From an uncultured Thiodictyon sp. (GTDB lineage Bacteria; Pseudomonadota; Gammaproteobacteria; Chromatiales; Chromatiaceae): a stretch of 64,000 nt of DNA. A program made the position numbers and the translations under genes. A model generated the notes under the pieces. It saw only the letters and a program-made list of their open reading frames with translations, was not told the origin of the DNA and ran no database searches. This document shows positions 39,447-49,781 of this stretch, one piece after another. Each line of letters begins with the position of its first letter. Within the stretch, counting starts at the first letter, position 1. The stretch covers positions 1-64,000 of the forward strand of contig NZ_CAJAXH010000021.1 in NCBI RefSeq assembly GCF_903946935.1, written 5' to 3'.

Positions 39447-39656
39447 GAACTGCTCTTTCCTCTCGTTCCCACGCTCCAGCGTGGGAATGCCGTGCGGGCG
39501 CTCCGCGTCCGGTCTTGCTGCTTGGGCGCGGAGCGCCTGCCTCTGCCCGCGGGCGCGTTCGCCATGAGCGAATGTCCAGGGATTGCGTCCATGGCAAAGT
39601 TCGATCAATGAGGCTAGAATCAGGCCAAATTTGGTACCACTACTGGTCGCCCAATC

Positions 39657-39923
39657 ATGAAGCTCACCGCTAACATCAAACCGATCAGCCACTTGAAGGC
39701 CCATACGGCAGAGGTGGTCCGGCGCCTCATGGATGAGCGTGAGCCGCTGGTCATCACCCAGAATGGCGAGGCCAAGGTGGTGATGCAGGACGTTCGCTCT
39801 TACGAAGAGACGCAGGAGACGCTGGCGTTGTTGAAAGTCCTGGCGCTCGGCAACCGCCAAATCGAAGCGGGTCGGGTCGAGCCTGCGCGTGCGGTCTTTG
39901 CCAGGCTGCGTGGGGCCGATTGA
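39657..39923 (+). CDS. Type II antitoxin, Phd/YefM family
   Basis: 88 aa; MKLTANIKPISHLKAHTAEVVRRLMDEREPLVITQNGEAKVVMQDVRSYEE. Confidence 0.85.
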   Translation: MKLTANIKPISHLKAHTAEVVRRLMDEREPLVITQNGEAKVVMQDVRSYEETQETLALLKVLALGNRQIEAGRVEPARAVFARLRGAD

Positions 39924-40243
39924 TGTCTGGTGAGGTCTTTGTGACCGAGGATGCGACGCGCGATATGTACGGCATCTTCGATTACATCGCCGATCATGAC
40001 AGTCCGGTAACGGCGCGCGACGTCATGGGTGGGCTTGAGGAGGTGATCGCCGCGTTGGCCGATTTTCCGGAGCGTGGCGATTACCCCAAGGAACTCGTGC
40101 GGTTGGGCATTCGCGAATATCGCGAGGTCCATTTCAAGCCCTATCGCATCGTCTATCGCGTGTTGGGGGATGACGTCTATGTCTATCTGGTGGCCGATGG
40201 TAGGCGGGAGATGCAGGGGTTGTTGACCCGTCGGCTGTTGTGA
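39923..40243 (+). CDS. Type II toxin, RelE/ParE family
   Basis: ATG overlaps antitoxin stop; MSGEVFVTEDATRDMYGIFDYIADHDSP..REVHFKPYRIVYRVLGDDVYVYLVADGRR. Confidence 0.85.
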   Translation: MSGEVFVTEDATRDMYGIFDYIADHDSPVTARDVMGGLEEVIAALADFPERGDYPKELVRLGIREYREVHFKPYRIVYRVLGDDVYVYLVADGRREMQGLLTRRLL

Positions 40244-40334
40244 CTCGCGGTCTTGGTTATAAACCCGGCCACAGTGCCGGCCGCGAGGTCATTGGTCCGC
40301 ACAGCGGACCCTACGGGGATAAGGGGCCGGGGGA

Positions 40335-40398
40335 TAAGGGGCCGGGCTCAATTAAATTCGTCGGGCGGAGAAGAACTTAATTGAGCCCGACCCCTTAA
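40335..40398. repeat. Long stem-loop TAAGGGGCCGGGCTCAATTAA .. TTAATTGAGCCCGACCCCTTA
   Basis: Near-perfect ~21-bp arms with ~21-nt loop, preceded by a tandem GGGGATAAGGGGCCG duplication. Confidence 0.8.
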
Positions 40399-40434
40399 CC
40401 CTGCCTTGACTTCAAGACCGCGATCCATTGCCGG

Positions 40435-40770
40435 TTAACACTTTTTATGGTCTAGACAGTTAGCACAGAAGAATCCACCGCGCCGAAAGGTATTGCCATT
40501 GCGTTTTTCTGCGTCTGGATGGTAGCCGGTGGCGTGCTCATAGCCAATGGCGCGGCATCTGAAATCGCCCTCGGTCTGGCGCCCGGACGGGACCTCTCCG
40601 AAGGTGGTGGCATTATCCCAAATGTGAGAATCATAGTTGCTACTCGTCGCTGCCGGCAGGAGCTGCGGCGCGATGGCACCGGCGTTTAGCCCTGGCTGAC
40701 CGGTCGCGCAGCCAACCAGTAGTGTGGTGACGCAGCTAAGAATGGGTAACGTGCGGTTGAGTGTTGTCAT
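40435..40770 (-). CDS. Hypothetical lipoprotein
   Basis: MTTLNRTLPILSCVTTLLVGCATGQ lipobox-like VGC; C-terminal FRCRAIGYEHATGY..FCANCLDHKKC. Confidence 0.6.
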   Translation of the reverse strand: MTTLNRTLPILSCVTTLLVGCATGQPGLNAGAIAPQLLPAATSSNYDSHIWDNATTFGEVPSGRQTEGDFRCRAIGYEHATGYHPDAEKRNGNTFRRGGFFCANCLDHKKC

Positions 40771-41106
40771 GGTGTTGGTTTCTCAGTGTCCAATAACGCG
40801 AACATGCCAGCAAGAACTGCTGATCGATAGGTATGATGGGCGGGGGGAAGTGGCTATTCTGTTCGATAACGCACGCAGTTTTGATTAAAGCTCCTATTTT
40901 CGGGCGCGAGGTCGGGCGGCCGCGACGAATACGACACATAATCAACGCGCGAAGCAGATGCACCTGACCTGCGGTGGGTAGCGTTGCACCGGCTGGGGTC
41001 GTGATCGGCATCGGACAAAGTGTGTTCGATGCGCGGCGAAGCCAGACCGGGCGTCGGTCGGGGCGCGTCGCCAAACCCGGAACGGTCGGGCGGCGGAGAT
41101 TCTTGC

Positions 41107-41135
41107 TTGACAGCGGGCTCGAGACTGTGGAAAAT
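41107..41135 (+). promoter_or_regulatory. Putative sigma70 promoter of rpsT
   Basis: TTGACA (41107-41112), 17-nt spacer, GAAAAT (41130-41135). Confidence 0.45.
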
Positions 41136-41198
41136 ACGCGGTCTTTATCCGAGCCCCTGTCCAGGGCTCTTGCCCAACGGATTCCAGGAGACCCCCCC

Positions 41199-41462
41199 TT
41201 GGCCAACTCAGCACAAGCCGAAAAACGCGCCCGTCAGGCCGAGAAGCGTCGTCAGCAGAACGCCTCTCAGCGCAGCACCTTCCGCACCTTCGTCAAGAAG
41301 GTCGTCAAGGCCATTGAATCGGGTGACAAGGCGGCGGCGACCGAGGCCTACAAGAGTGCGTTGCCGGAGATCGACGGCGCCACCACCAAGGGGATCATCC
41401 ACGCCAACAAGGCCGCCCGTCACAAGAGCCGCCTGAACGCCCATATCAAGGCGATGGCGTAA
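41199..41462 (+). CDS. rpsT: 30S ribosomal protein S20
   Basis: TTG start; (M)[46 protein letters not shown]. Confidence 0.95.
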   Translation: MANSAQAEKRARQAEKRRQQNASQRSTFRTFVKKVVKAIESGDKAAATEAYKSALPEIDGATTKGIIHANKAARHKSRLNAHIKAMA

Positions 41463-41503
41463 GGCCGATCAGCCCGGCTTGAGCCCCGCCGCGGGGCTCC
41501 AGC

Positions 41504-41537
41504 AAAAAAAGACCGGCTCATGAGCCGGTTTTTTTTG
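41504..41537 (+). terminator. Rho-independent terminator after rpsT
   Basis: AAAAAAAGACCGGCTCATGAGCCGGTTTTTTTTG; perfect stem ACCGGCTCA/TGAGCCGGT followed by T-run. Confidence 0.92.
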
Positions 41538-41595
41538 TGCCTGTTGATCGTCGCGCGAAGGTAGCGTCGCGGCGGGGCGCCGCTCCTACGCGGGA

Positions 41596-42189
41596 TCAGA
41601 GCAGGGTCACGGCCCGCTCGAACGCCAGGCGCGGGCTGCGGGGGAAGAGCGAGCTCGGCTCGCCGTAACCCAGGGCGATGAGGAAGTTGGAGCGGTAGCG
41701 GCCGTCGGCAAAAAACTCGGCGTCAACCTTGGCGTTATCGAACCCGGACATGGGCCCCGCGTCCAGCCCCAGGGCGCGGGCCGCCAGGATCAGATAGGCC
41801 CCCTGCAGGGTGCCGTTGCGAAAGGCCGTCGCCTGCGTGAGCTCCGGGTTGGGCGTGAAGAAGCCCGCGGCGTCGGGGTTGTGTGGCCACAGTTCCGGCA
41901 GCAGTTCAGCGAAGCGCAGGTCGTGGGCCAGGATGGCCGTCACCGGGGCCTCGCGCACCTTGGCCACGTTGCCCTCCATCAGGGCCGGCACCAGCCGCTC
42001 CTTGGCCGCCGCGCTGTGCAGGAAGACGATGCGCGCGGGCTGGCAGTTCATGCTGGTGGGGCCGTAGCGCATCAGGTCATAGAGTTCGCGCAGTTGCGCC
42101 TCGGCGACCGGCCGATCCTGCCAGCGGGGGTAGGTGCGCGCGGCCCGGAAGAGCTGATCGAGCGCCTGGGTGTCGAGCGGTTGGTTCAT
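41596..42189 (-). CDS. Nitroreductase-family protein (RutE-like malonic semialdehyde reductase)
   Basis: [73 protein letters not shown]. Confidence 0.85.
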   Translation of the reverse strand: MNQPLDTQALDQLFRAARTYPRWQDRPVAEAQLRELYDLMRYGPTSMNCQPARIVFLHSAAAKERLVPALMEGNVAKVREAPVTAILAHDLRFAELLPELWPHNPDAAGFFTPNPELTQATAFRNGTLQGAYLILAARALGLDAGPMSGFDNAKVDAEFFADGRYRSNFLIALGYGEPSSLFPRSPRLAFERAVTLL

Positions 42190-42246
42190 GAGGGGTGGTC
42201 TCCGGTGAGTCTGATGGCCGATTCTAAAACAAGGGGAGCCGAGACG

Positions 42247-42939
42247 ATGACCATGACCGAGCGCGCCGGCATCGATTGGGGCCGCATCGACGACTGTTTT
42301 CTGGACATGGACGGGACCCTGCTCGACCTGCACTTCGATAACCATTTCTGGTTGGAGCACGTCCCGCGCCGCTACGCCGAGGCCCGCGGGGTTACCCTGG
42401 AGGCGGCCAAGGCGCAATTGCAAGGCCATTCCCGGGCGATCGAGGGGACGCTCGACTGGTACTGCCTGGACCACTGGAGCCGCGAGCTCGGGCTGGACAT
42501 CGCGCTACTCAAGGCGGAGGTCGACCACCTGATTGCGGTGCATCCGCATGTGGTGGACTTCCTGGAGGCCCTGGCCGCCCGCGGCAAGCGCCGTGTCCTG
42601 GTGACCAATGCGCATCATAAGTCACTGGCGCTCAAGATGGGCCGTACGCGCCTCGCCGGTCACTTCGAGCACATCGTCTCATCCCATGCCCTGGGATTGC
42701 CGAAGGAGTCGCCGGACTTCTGGCCGCGCCTGCATGCGATCCTGCCATTCGACCCGGCCCGCACCCTGTTTGTCGACGACAGCCTGAGCGTGCTGCGCTC
42801 GGCCCGCACCTACGGGTTCGGTGCGTTGCGCGCCGTGCTGCAACCCGACTCCCAGGCGCCCCGGCGGGTGCAGGACGAGTTCCCGGGCATCGTCGACTTC
42901 GCCGAGCTGCTCCCGGGGCTTGGTGCCTCAAGCGGTTAA
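42247..42939 (+). CDS. HAD-family hydrolase, YrfG-like GMP/IMP nucleotidase
   Basis: [58 protein letters not shown]. Confidence 0.85.
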   Translation: MTMTERAGIDWGRIDDCFLDMDGTLLDLHFDNHFWLEHVPRRYAEARGVTLEAAKAQLQGHSRAIEGTLDWYCLDHWSRELGLDIALLKAEVDHLIAVHPHVVDFLEALAARGKRRVLVTNAHHKSLALKMGRTRLAGHFEHIVSSHALGLPKESPDFWPRLHAILPFDPARTLFVDDSLSVLRSARTYGFGALRAVLQPDSQAPRRVQDEFPGIVDFAELLPGLGASSG

Positions 42940-42988
42940 GGTGATCCAGTGTCCGCAGCGCGCGGTGTGCTTCGCGGTACTGGATCGC

Positions 42989-44590
42989 TCAGGACTCCGT
43001 GGGCCCGCCGGCTGGCCCGTCCGCTGCCGGCGTGGCGGTTTGGGCATCGCCCGGCTTGGCCGCGGGCTTGCGCCGCCGCCGCCGGCGCTTCTTTGCCGGC
43101 TCCGGGCCGGCCTGCGGGGACGGCCCGGATGGCTCGGACGGTCCGGCGGACGAGGTGAGTGCGGCCTGTTCGGGCGCAGGGCGCTCCCGGCGTGGGGGCG
43201 CCGCTGCCGCGGGTGCCTCGGGGGGCGTGGTCGGCGCCGCGACCGTGGGCCGATCCGCCGGTCGCGGGCGTTCCGGGCCGCGTGGTCCGTCGCGCCGGCT
43301 GGGGCCGCCCGGGCTGCGGCCGCGTGGACCGCCGCTACCCGGGGGGCCGCGCCCGTCGCGGTCGGTGCGGTATTCCCGATCCTCGCGCTCCGGGCGCAGG
43401 CGCGAGCGGTAGTCGATCTCGGGCAGCAGGGCGGACTCGATCGGCTCGACCGGCACCTTGGCGCCGATGAAGCGCTCGATGTCCGGCAGGCAGAAGGCAT
43501 AGGTCTCGCACACGAAGCTGATGGCGTCCCCGGCCGCCCCGGCGCGGGCGGTGCGCCCGATGCGGTGGACATAGTCCTCCGCGTCCTCCGGCAGGTCGTA
43601 GTTGACCACATGGGTCACGTCCGGGATGTGCAGACCGCGCGCCGCGACATCGGTGCCCACCAGGACCGGCAGGTCGCCGTCGGTGAAACTCTTGAGCAGT
43701 TTCAGGCGTTTTTTCTGGGGGACGTCGCCCGAGAGCACGGCAGTGTTGATCCCGTTGCCCTGGAGGTAGCCCCAGACCCGGTCGGCCTCGCGCTTGGTGT
43801 TGACGAAGACCATCACCCGCGGGTCCTCCCAGGTGCGCACCAGCCCGATCAGCAGCGGGATCTTCTCCGAGTTGGCGGTCATGTAGCAGCGCTGGCGCAC
43901 GCGGTCGGCCGTCACCGTTTCCGACTCGATCTTGACCAACTGGGGATTGTTCATGTGCTCGTAGGCGAGCTCCAGGACCCGATAAGACAGGGTCGCGGAG
44001 AACAGCATCCCCAGGCGCGCCTCCGGCGGCGGCATGCGCTTGAAGAGGAAGCGGATGTCCTTGATGAACCCCAGGTCGAACATGCGGTCCGCCTCGTCGA
44101 GCACCACCACCTCGACCCGGCTGAGGTTAAAGACGTGCTGCTTGAAGTAGTCGATCAGACGCCCGGGGGTGCCGATCAGGATGTCGACGCCCGCCGCCAG
44201 CGCGTCGCGCTGTTCCTGATAGCCGGTACCGCCGAACACCAGCCCGACGCGAAACCCGGTGTGGCGGGCGAGGAGCAGGGTATCGTGGTGGATCTGCACC
44301 GCCAATTCCCGGGTGGGCGCCACGATCAGTGCGCGCGGTTGGGCCGGGTGGTCGGACGGTGGCGGCTGCGCGGCCAGCAGACGCTCCAGGATCACCAGGA
44401 GGAAGGCGGCGGTCTTGCCGGTGCCGGTCTGGGCCTGGCCCGCGATGTCCTGGCCGGCGAGCGCAACGGGCAGTGTGGCGGCCTGAATCGGGGTACAGTG
44501 GGAGAATCCGGCGTCGGCGAGACCTTCAAGTACACTCAGATCAAGGTCAAAGTGGTCGAACCGGGTCGCGGTCAGGTGTGTCTCTGTCAT
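42989..44590 (-). CDS. rhlB: DEAD-box RNA helicase, RhlB-like
   Basis: [50 protein letters not shown]; Pro/Arg-rich C-terminal tail. Confidence 0.9.
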   Translation of the reverse strand: MTETHLTATRFDHFDLDLSVLEGLADAGFSHCTPIQAATLPVALAGQDIAGQAQTGTGKTAAFLLVILERLLAAQPPPSDHPAQPRALIVAPTRELAVQIHHDTLLLARHTGFRVGLVFGGTGYQEQRDALAAGVDILIGTPGRLIDYFKQHVFNLSRVEVVVLDEADRMFDLGFIKDIRFLFKRMPPPEARLGMLFSATLSYRVLELAYEHMNNPQLVKIESETVTADRVRQRCYMTANSEKIPLLIGLVRTWEDPRVMVFVNTKREADRVWGYLQGNGINTAVLSGDVPQKKRLKLLKSFTDGDLPVLVGTDVAARGLHIPDVTHVVNYDLPEDAEDYVHRIGRTARAGAAGDAISFVCETYAFCLPDIERFIGAKVPVEPIESALLPEIDYRSRLRPEREDREYRTDRDGRGPPGSGGPRGRSPGGPSRRDGPRGPERPRPADRPTVAAPTTPPEAPAAAAPPRRERPAPEQAALTSSAGPSEPSGPSPQAGPEPAKKRRRRRRKPAAKPGDAQTATPAADGPAGGPTES

Positions 44591-44828
44591 TGAAATCCTT
44601 CAATTGTTCTCAACGGTCGCAGCCCACCCAAGGCAAGGCTTGCAAATTCTTTGCGCTTTGGATCAAATAGCATCTTAACCCTTGGGCATAAAACTGCGCT
44701 AATTTGCCGCTTGCTGCCTGCCCCTGACTCAGTCTGGAACCGGATTCCCCGCCCGGCCGTACCCTCGGCCCGTGAGTCTTGAGGCCTGCCCCGGCGGCCC
44801 TGCGCAACACCAAACGGAGTCCACAGTA

Positions 44829-45155
44829 GTGAGCGATAACATCGTCCATGTGACCGATGTCTCTTTTGAGGATGATGTGCTGAAATCCTCTATCCCAGTT
44901 CTGGTAGACTTCTGGGCCGATTGGTGCGGGCCCTGCAAGATGATCGCCCCGGTGCTCGACGAGATCGCCGACGAGTATGTCGGCCGGCTCACGGTCGCCA
45001 AGCTCAACATCGACGAGAACGCCAAGACCCCGCCGGTCTATGGTATTCGCGGTATCCCCACCCTGAAACTGTTCCGTGAGGGTGAGGTGGTCGCGGAGAA
45101 GGTCGGAGCGGTGTCCAAGTCGCAGTTGACGGCCTTCATCAACACCAATCTCTGA
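44829..45155 (+). CDS. trxA: Thioredoxin
   Basis: GTG start; [33 protein letters not shown] active site. Confidence 0.97.
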   Translation: MSDNIVHVTDVSFEDDVLKSSIPVLVDFWADWCGPCKMIAPVLDEIADEYVGRLTVAKLNIDENAKTPPVYGIRGIPTLKLFREGEVVAEKVGAVSKSQLTAFINTNL

Positions 45156-45412
45156 TTCCCCGGTGGCCCCGCGCGCGGGGTCCAAGGCGCTTCCCGGCCC
45201 GCCGATCCCTGGCCGGTGCGATCCAATTCTGCGGGATCGCCAGTTTTCGTGCGTGTACGCCCACCAGTGCGCGTGCCCCGTGTCAATCGAATCCACGCGG
45301 CGTTCGTCCGGACGCCCCCTCCGCGGTGCAGCCCCCCGAGTCGTCTCCCCTTGACGCCGATCCCTCGCGGGACGCCCAGCACCTCCCCTGACCTCTGCCT
45401 CAGAAGACCCGA

Positions 45413-46669
45413 ATGAATCTAACCGAACTAAAAAAGACGCCGGTGCCCGAGCTGGTCGAGCTGGCGCAGTCCATGGAGATCGAAGGTGTCGGCCGCTCGC
45501 GCAAACAGGACCTGATCTTCGCCATCCTCAAGGCCCAGGCCAAGCGCGGTGAGGACATCTACGGCGACGGGGTCTTGGAGATCCTGACCGACGGCTTTGG
45601 TTTCCTGCGCTCTGCCGACGCCTCCTATCTGGCCGGGCCGGACGACATCTATGTCTCCCCCAGCCAGATCCGCCGCTTCTCCCTGCGTACCGGCGACACC
45701 ATCTCCGGCAAGATTCGCCCGCCCAAGGACGGGGAGCGCTATTTTGCGCTGCTCAAGGTCAACGACATCAACTTCGATCGGCCCGAGAACGCCAAGTCGA
45801 AGATCCTGTTCGAGAACTTTACCCCGCTCTTCGCCCAGAAGCGGCTCACGCTGGAGATCGGCAACGGCAGTACCGAGGACCTGACGGCGCGCACCATCGA
45901 TCTGGTGGCACCCATCGGCAAGGGTCAGCGCGGCCTCATCGTGTCCCCGCCAAAGGCCGGTAAGACCATGATGTTGCAAAACATCGCGCAGTCCATCGGG
46001 CACAACCACCCGGACTGCTATCTGATCGTGCTGCTGATCGACGAACGCCCGGAGGAGGTCACTGAAATGTCGCGCTCGGTGCGCGGCGAGGTCATCTCCT
46101 CCACCTTCGACGAGCCCGCCACCCGCCATGTGCAGGTGGCCGAGATGGTGATCGAGAAGGCCAAGCGGCTGGTGGAGCACAAGCGCGACGTGGTGATCCT
46201 GCTCGACTCCATCACGCGGCTGGCGCGCGCCTACAACACCGTGATCCCCTCCTCCGGCAAGGTACTCACCGGCGGTGTGGACGCCAACGCCTTGCAGCGC
46301 CCCAAGCGCTTCTTCGGCGCCGCCCGCAACATCGAGGAGGGCGGCTCGCTTACCATCCTCGCCACCGCCCTGGTCGATACCGGCTCGCGCATGGACGACG
46401 TCATCTACGAGGAGTTCAAGGGTACCGGTAACATGGAAATCCACATGGACCGGCGGATCGCCGAGCGGCGCATCTTCCCCTCCATCAACATCAACCGCTC
46501 CGGCACCCGCCGCGAAGAGTTGCTGATGCCCGCCGCCGAGCTCCAGAAGATGTGGATCCTGCGCAAGATCCTGCATCCCATGGACGAACTGGCCGCCATG
46601 GAGTTCCTGCACGACAAGCTCAAGACCACCAAGACCAACGGTGAGTTCTTCGACTCCATGAAGGGCTGA
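45413..46669 (+). CDS. rho: Transcription termination factor Rho
   Basis: [60 protein letters not shown]. Confidence 0.98.
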   Translation: MNLTELKKTPVPELVELAQSMEIEGVGRSRKQDLIFAILKAQAKRGEDIYGDGVLEILTDGFGFLRSADASYLAGPDDIYVSPSQIRRFSLRTGDTISGKIRPPKDGERYFALLKVNDINFDRPENAKSKILFENFTPLFAQKRLTLEIGNGSTEDLTARTIDLVAPIGKGQRGLIVSPPKAGKTMMLQNIAQSIGHNHPDCYLIVLLIDERPEEVTEMSRSVRGEVISSTFDEPATRHVQVAEMVIEKAKRLVEHKRDVVILLDSITRLARAYNTVIPSSGKVLTGGVDANALQRPKRFFGAARNIEEGGSLTILATALVDTGSRMDDVIYEEFKGTGNMEIHMDRRIAERRIFPSININRSGTRREELLMPAAELQKMWILRKILHPMDELAAMEFLHDKLKTTKTNGEFFDSMKG

Positions 46670-46802
46670 GGCGCAGGATCCAGCACCCAGGACCAGGGAG
46701 TGTCCGCACATCGACGTCAATGAGTAGACGCCAGGCGGGGGGCGCGAGGCGCGGACCCCGCCAGCCCCGCGACCGGGGCGGTTCAGCCTAAACCCGGGAA
46801 TT

Positions 46803-46934
46803 GCTCACGCCAAGGCGCCGAGCTCGCCAAGCAATACAATCGGGTAGAGCCACTCTCCAGGTCACCCTCCGGGTGACTGCCGCAACGCTGATAACGCACT
46901 GAAAAGCCTTGGCGAGCTTGGCGCCTTGGCGTGA
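46803..46934. repeat. Family A element, copy 5
   Basis: GCTCACGCCAAGGCGCCGAGCTCGCCAAG ... CTTGGCGAGCTTGGCGCCTTGGCGTGAC. Confidence 0.92.
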
Positions 46935-46946
46935 CAACCGCTCCTT

Positions 46947-47822
46947 CTAGGTGCAGAGGCCCGCGTCTGCCAGGCCCAGACTAAACCGCACCTGTACATC
47001 CCGCGGCGGCGCCTGATGGGGGGCCGAGGTGACCAGTAGTCTGGCGCCGGCCCGGGCATAGTCCTCGGCATTGCGGGCATTGACGCCGCCCGCCGCGGCG
47101 ACGACGCTCGTCGAGCCCCGTGCGGCGAGGGCCGCAACCACCTCCGCCACGGTCTGCGGCGAACACTTTTCCAATTGCAGCACGTCCGCCTCGGCCCAGA
47201 TGAGCGCCTCCTGCACCGTGCCGACCTCCACCACCACCCGCTTCTCCGGGCACTGCCGGCGCAGTCGCGCGATGGTCTGGGCAGGAGATTCCGACCCCAG
47301 AAACTGCCGATGCTCGGCGAAGATCAGCAGGGTCTCCGAGAGCCCGGTGCGATGCATCACCGCACCCCCGGCGAGCAGTGACTTGACCGCCAACCGGCGG
47401 TTGCCCGGGACGTTCTTGCGGGTCCCGGCCACCAGGGCCTGGGGGTCGCCCCGCCGGGCGGCGGCGACGATGGCCGCCGCGCTGGTGGCGATACCGGAAC
47501 ACCATTCGACCAGGGTCTGGGCGGTCTTCCAACCCGCATGCAAGGCGCTGGCGCTGCCGCTGGCCTCCAACAGTAGGGTCTCGGTCGGCGCCTCGGCCCC
47601 CGAGTGGACCAGCAGCCGCCCCTGCGCCCCACATAATTCAAAAAGCCTTAGCGCCTCCTCGACGCCGCAGACCACCATGGGGTCCCGGGCGAAGAAGCGG
47701 ATGGTCCCCGGCTGTCGGGCGATTCCCAGCGACTCGGTGGTGAGGTCGCCAAACGGGACATCCTCGCCGAGCAGTTGCTGGAGTGCGTGGTCAGCGAGGA
47801 CGCTGGGGGTGGCTGAGATCAT
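46947..47822 (-). CDS. modD: ModD protein (NadC-like, molybdenum-associated)
   Basis: LLGEDVPFGDLTTESLGI..GVEEALRLFELCGAQG..GTRKNVPGNRRLAVKSLLAGGAVMHRTGLSETLLIFAEHRQFL. Confidence 0.85.
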   Translation of the reverse strand: MISATPSVLADHALQQLLGEDVPFGDLTTESLGIARQPGTIRFFARDPMVVCGVEEALRLFELCGAQGRLLVHSGAEAPTETLLLEASGSASALHAGWKTAQTLVEWCSGIATSAAAIVAAARRGDPQALVAGTRKNVPGNRRLAVKSLLAGGAVMHRTGLSETLLIFAEHRQFLGSESPAQTIARLRRQCPEKRVVVEVGTVQEALIWAEADVLQLEKCSPQTVAEVVAALAARGSTSVVAAAGGVNARNAEDYARAGARLLVTSAPHQAPPRDVQVRFSLGLADAGLCT

Positions 47823-48087
47823 CGAGGGGGTCTCCGATTGGAATGCGCAAGCGCGGACCCGCTTGAGAGCCCGACCAAATGGGTCAGTCTAGGCTACAGC
47901 GGAGGCAACCTCAACCATCGCGGCGGGCGGCCCCGCCTCGCGCGGCTTCATCTGGCCGCTTTGTTGCTTATCAAATAGCGAGATGGGTGATTCCTGACAA
48001 ACGGAACATTGATTTATCGCAATATACTGTTTGTAAAGGTCTCGCGTCGAGTTCCAGTGTGGAGCTGGTTTCTTCACATTTAGTTTA

Positions 48088-48111
48088 CGCTATATCCAGA
48101 TCGATATAGGC
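48088..48111. promoter_or_regulatory. ModE-like palindrome CGCTATATCCAGATCGATATAGGC
   Basis: CTATATC/GATATAG inverted repeat in the modD/ABC transporter divergent region. Confidence 0.35.
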
Positions 48112-48269
48112 TCCGCGACGCCCGTCGCGTCGGGCCGCCCCGCCCGATCGGTATCCTCTCGGTCGGCAACGATGGCAAGACGGCCGATGGCTCGGTCTGA
48201 GGCGTGTCCGTCAAGCCATCGACAGCCCGATCCTCCGCCGCGCCTGCCAGCCTAAATCCGGAAGTTGCC

Positions 48270-48402
48270 GCTCACGCCATGGCGCCAAGGCGCCAAGAAC
48301 GATCAAGGGCCTGTGGGCAGCATCGGAATCGCCGGACGGGTGAGTCGCCAAGCGGCGATAACGCATTGAAAAAACTTAGCGAGCTTGGCGCCTTGGCGTG
48401 AG
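48270..48402. repeat. Family A element, copy 6
   Basis: GCTCACGCCATGGCGCCAAGGCGCCAAG ... CTTAGCGAGCTTGGCGCCTTGGCGTGAG. Confidence 0.92.
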
Positions 48403-48545
48403 CGCTGTTCTTTCTAGGGTCAACGCCAAGGCTCGGTCCGCCCTCGCCCTCGCTGCGCCGGGGTCGCCCTGTCTTGCCCTCACGCGCCAAGTCTTGTCGC
48501 TAAGTCGACGAATCCACCTGAATGTCTTGTCTGTTCTTAAGTGTA

Positions 48546-48573
48546 CGCTATATATAATTATAATGACGATAGC
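48546..48573. promoter_or_regulatory. ModE-like palindromic element CGCTATATATAATTATAATGACGATAGC
   Basis: GCTAT..ATAGC arms around an AT-rich core, ~95 bp upstream of the ABC binding-protein gene. Confidence 0.35.
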
Positions 48574-48668
48574 TTTATGTATGTTCGATAAGGTATTTTT
48601 TTGCAAATATAGTTATGGTACGATTTATGCTTAAGAAATAGCGATACCTAACCTACGAGCAGTTCACG

Positions 48669-49781
48669 ATGCATCTTGTCTTACATCAAGCCCTTGGCGG
48701 CCTCCGGTCTCACCCTGCGGTTCGCCGCCTGGGCGTGGCTGGCCTCCTGTGTCTACTGCCGCTCTGGGGGCTTGGCCCGGGGACAAGCCAGGCCCGCGAG
48801 GTGCAGGACATGGCCGGTCGCACGGTGGCCGTCCCCGATCCGGTCGCCCGCCCCTTCGGCGCCGCCCCCCCCTTGACCGCCTTGTTGCTGGCCCTGGCCC
48901 CAGACCTGGTCCATGCACTCAATATGCCCTTAGCGCCGGGCGCACTGGACTATCTGCCGCCCCCCGCGGCGCCCTTGCCGGTGTTGGGCAGCGCCATGGG
49001 CCATGGGCGCCAGATCAATCCGGAGGCCCTGCTGGCGGTGCGGCCGGACCTGGCGCTGGCCTGGCTGAACGCCGCCTCCGACCTGGACCAGGCGGGGATC
49101 GAGGCGCCCTTCCGGAAGATCGGCGTACCTGTGTTCTTTCTGAAACTGGACACCCTGGAGGATTGGCCGGCGGCCTTCGAGACGGCGGGTCGGCTGTTGG
49201 GCCGGGAGGCGCGCGCCCAAGCGCTGGCCGACTACATCCGCGCGGCCCAGGCGCGGGTCACGGCGGCGGTGTCAGGGATCGCGTCGGCCCAGCAGGTGCG
49301 GGTCTACTACGCCGAGGGCCCGGACGGTCTGGCGACTGACTGCAACACCTCCTTTCATACAGAGGCGATCGCCCTGGCCGGGGCCTACAACGTCTACCGC
49401 TGCACCGCCAAGACCATGGTCGGGCAGGAGCGGGTGAGTCTGGAGCAGGTGCTGCTGTGGCAGCCCCAGGTCCTGCTGGTGCAGGACCCGGTCTTTGCCC
49501 GCACGGTTCGGCACGACCCCCGCTGGGCCCAGGTGCCGGCCGTGGCGGCTGGGCGGGTGATCGCGATCCCCCGGCTGCCGCTGAACTGGATTGATCGGCC
49601 GCCGTCCTTCATGCGGGCACTGGGCATCCAGTGGCTCGCCAACGCACTCTATCCGGAGCGTTTGCCCCTGGACCTGGAGGCCGAGACCCGGCGCTTCTAT
49701 ACGCTCTTCTTTGGGGTCGAACCCACCCAGGCGCAGGTCGCGGCCCTGCTCCACGTCGATTCCGCGGGTACGGCCCCTTGA
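48669..49781 (+). CDS. ABC transporter periplasmic binding protein (TroA/FecB-like, class III)
   Basis: Signal-like N-terminus, REVQDMAGRTVAVPDPVAR, VLGSAMGHGRQINPEALLAVRPDLALAWLN. Confidence 0.85.
   Translation: MHLVLHQALGGLRSHPAVRRLGVAGLLCLLPLWGLGPGTSQAREVQDMAGRTVAVPDPVARPFGAAPPLTALLLALAPDLVHALNMPLAPGALDYLPPPAAPLPVLGSAMGHGRQINPEALLAVRPDLALAWLNAASDLDQAGIEAPFRKIGVPVFFLKLDTLEDWPAAFETAGRLLGREARAQALADYIRAAQARVTAAVSGIASAQQVRVYYAEGPDGLATDCNTSFHTEAIALAGAYNVYRCTAKTMVGQERVSLEQVLLWQPQVLLVQDPVFARTVRHDPRWAQVPAVAAGRVIAIPRLPLNWIDRPPSFMRALGIQWLANALYPERLPLDLEAETRRFYTLFFGVEPTQAQVAALLHVDSAGTAP

Noticed and set aside
40736-41206. 156-aa minus-strand ORF upstream of rpsT
   Set aside because: Overlaps the probable rpsT promoter and start, no motif, atypical composition.
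42821-44593. 590-aa ORF antisense to the RhlB-like helicase
   Set aside because: Pro/Arg/Gly/Asp-rich translation with no domain motif; complements a clear DEAD-box gene.
45160-45200. Possible terminator after trxA (CCCCGCGCGCGGGG)
   Set aside because: Hairpin present but no following T-run; not enough to call an intrinsic terminator.
45428-46720. 430-aa antisense ORF opposite rho
   Set aside because: Mirror ORF caused by high-GC codon bias; low-complexity His/Gly/Asp-rich translation; rho on the other strand is unambiguous.
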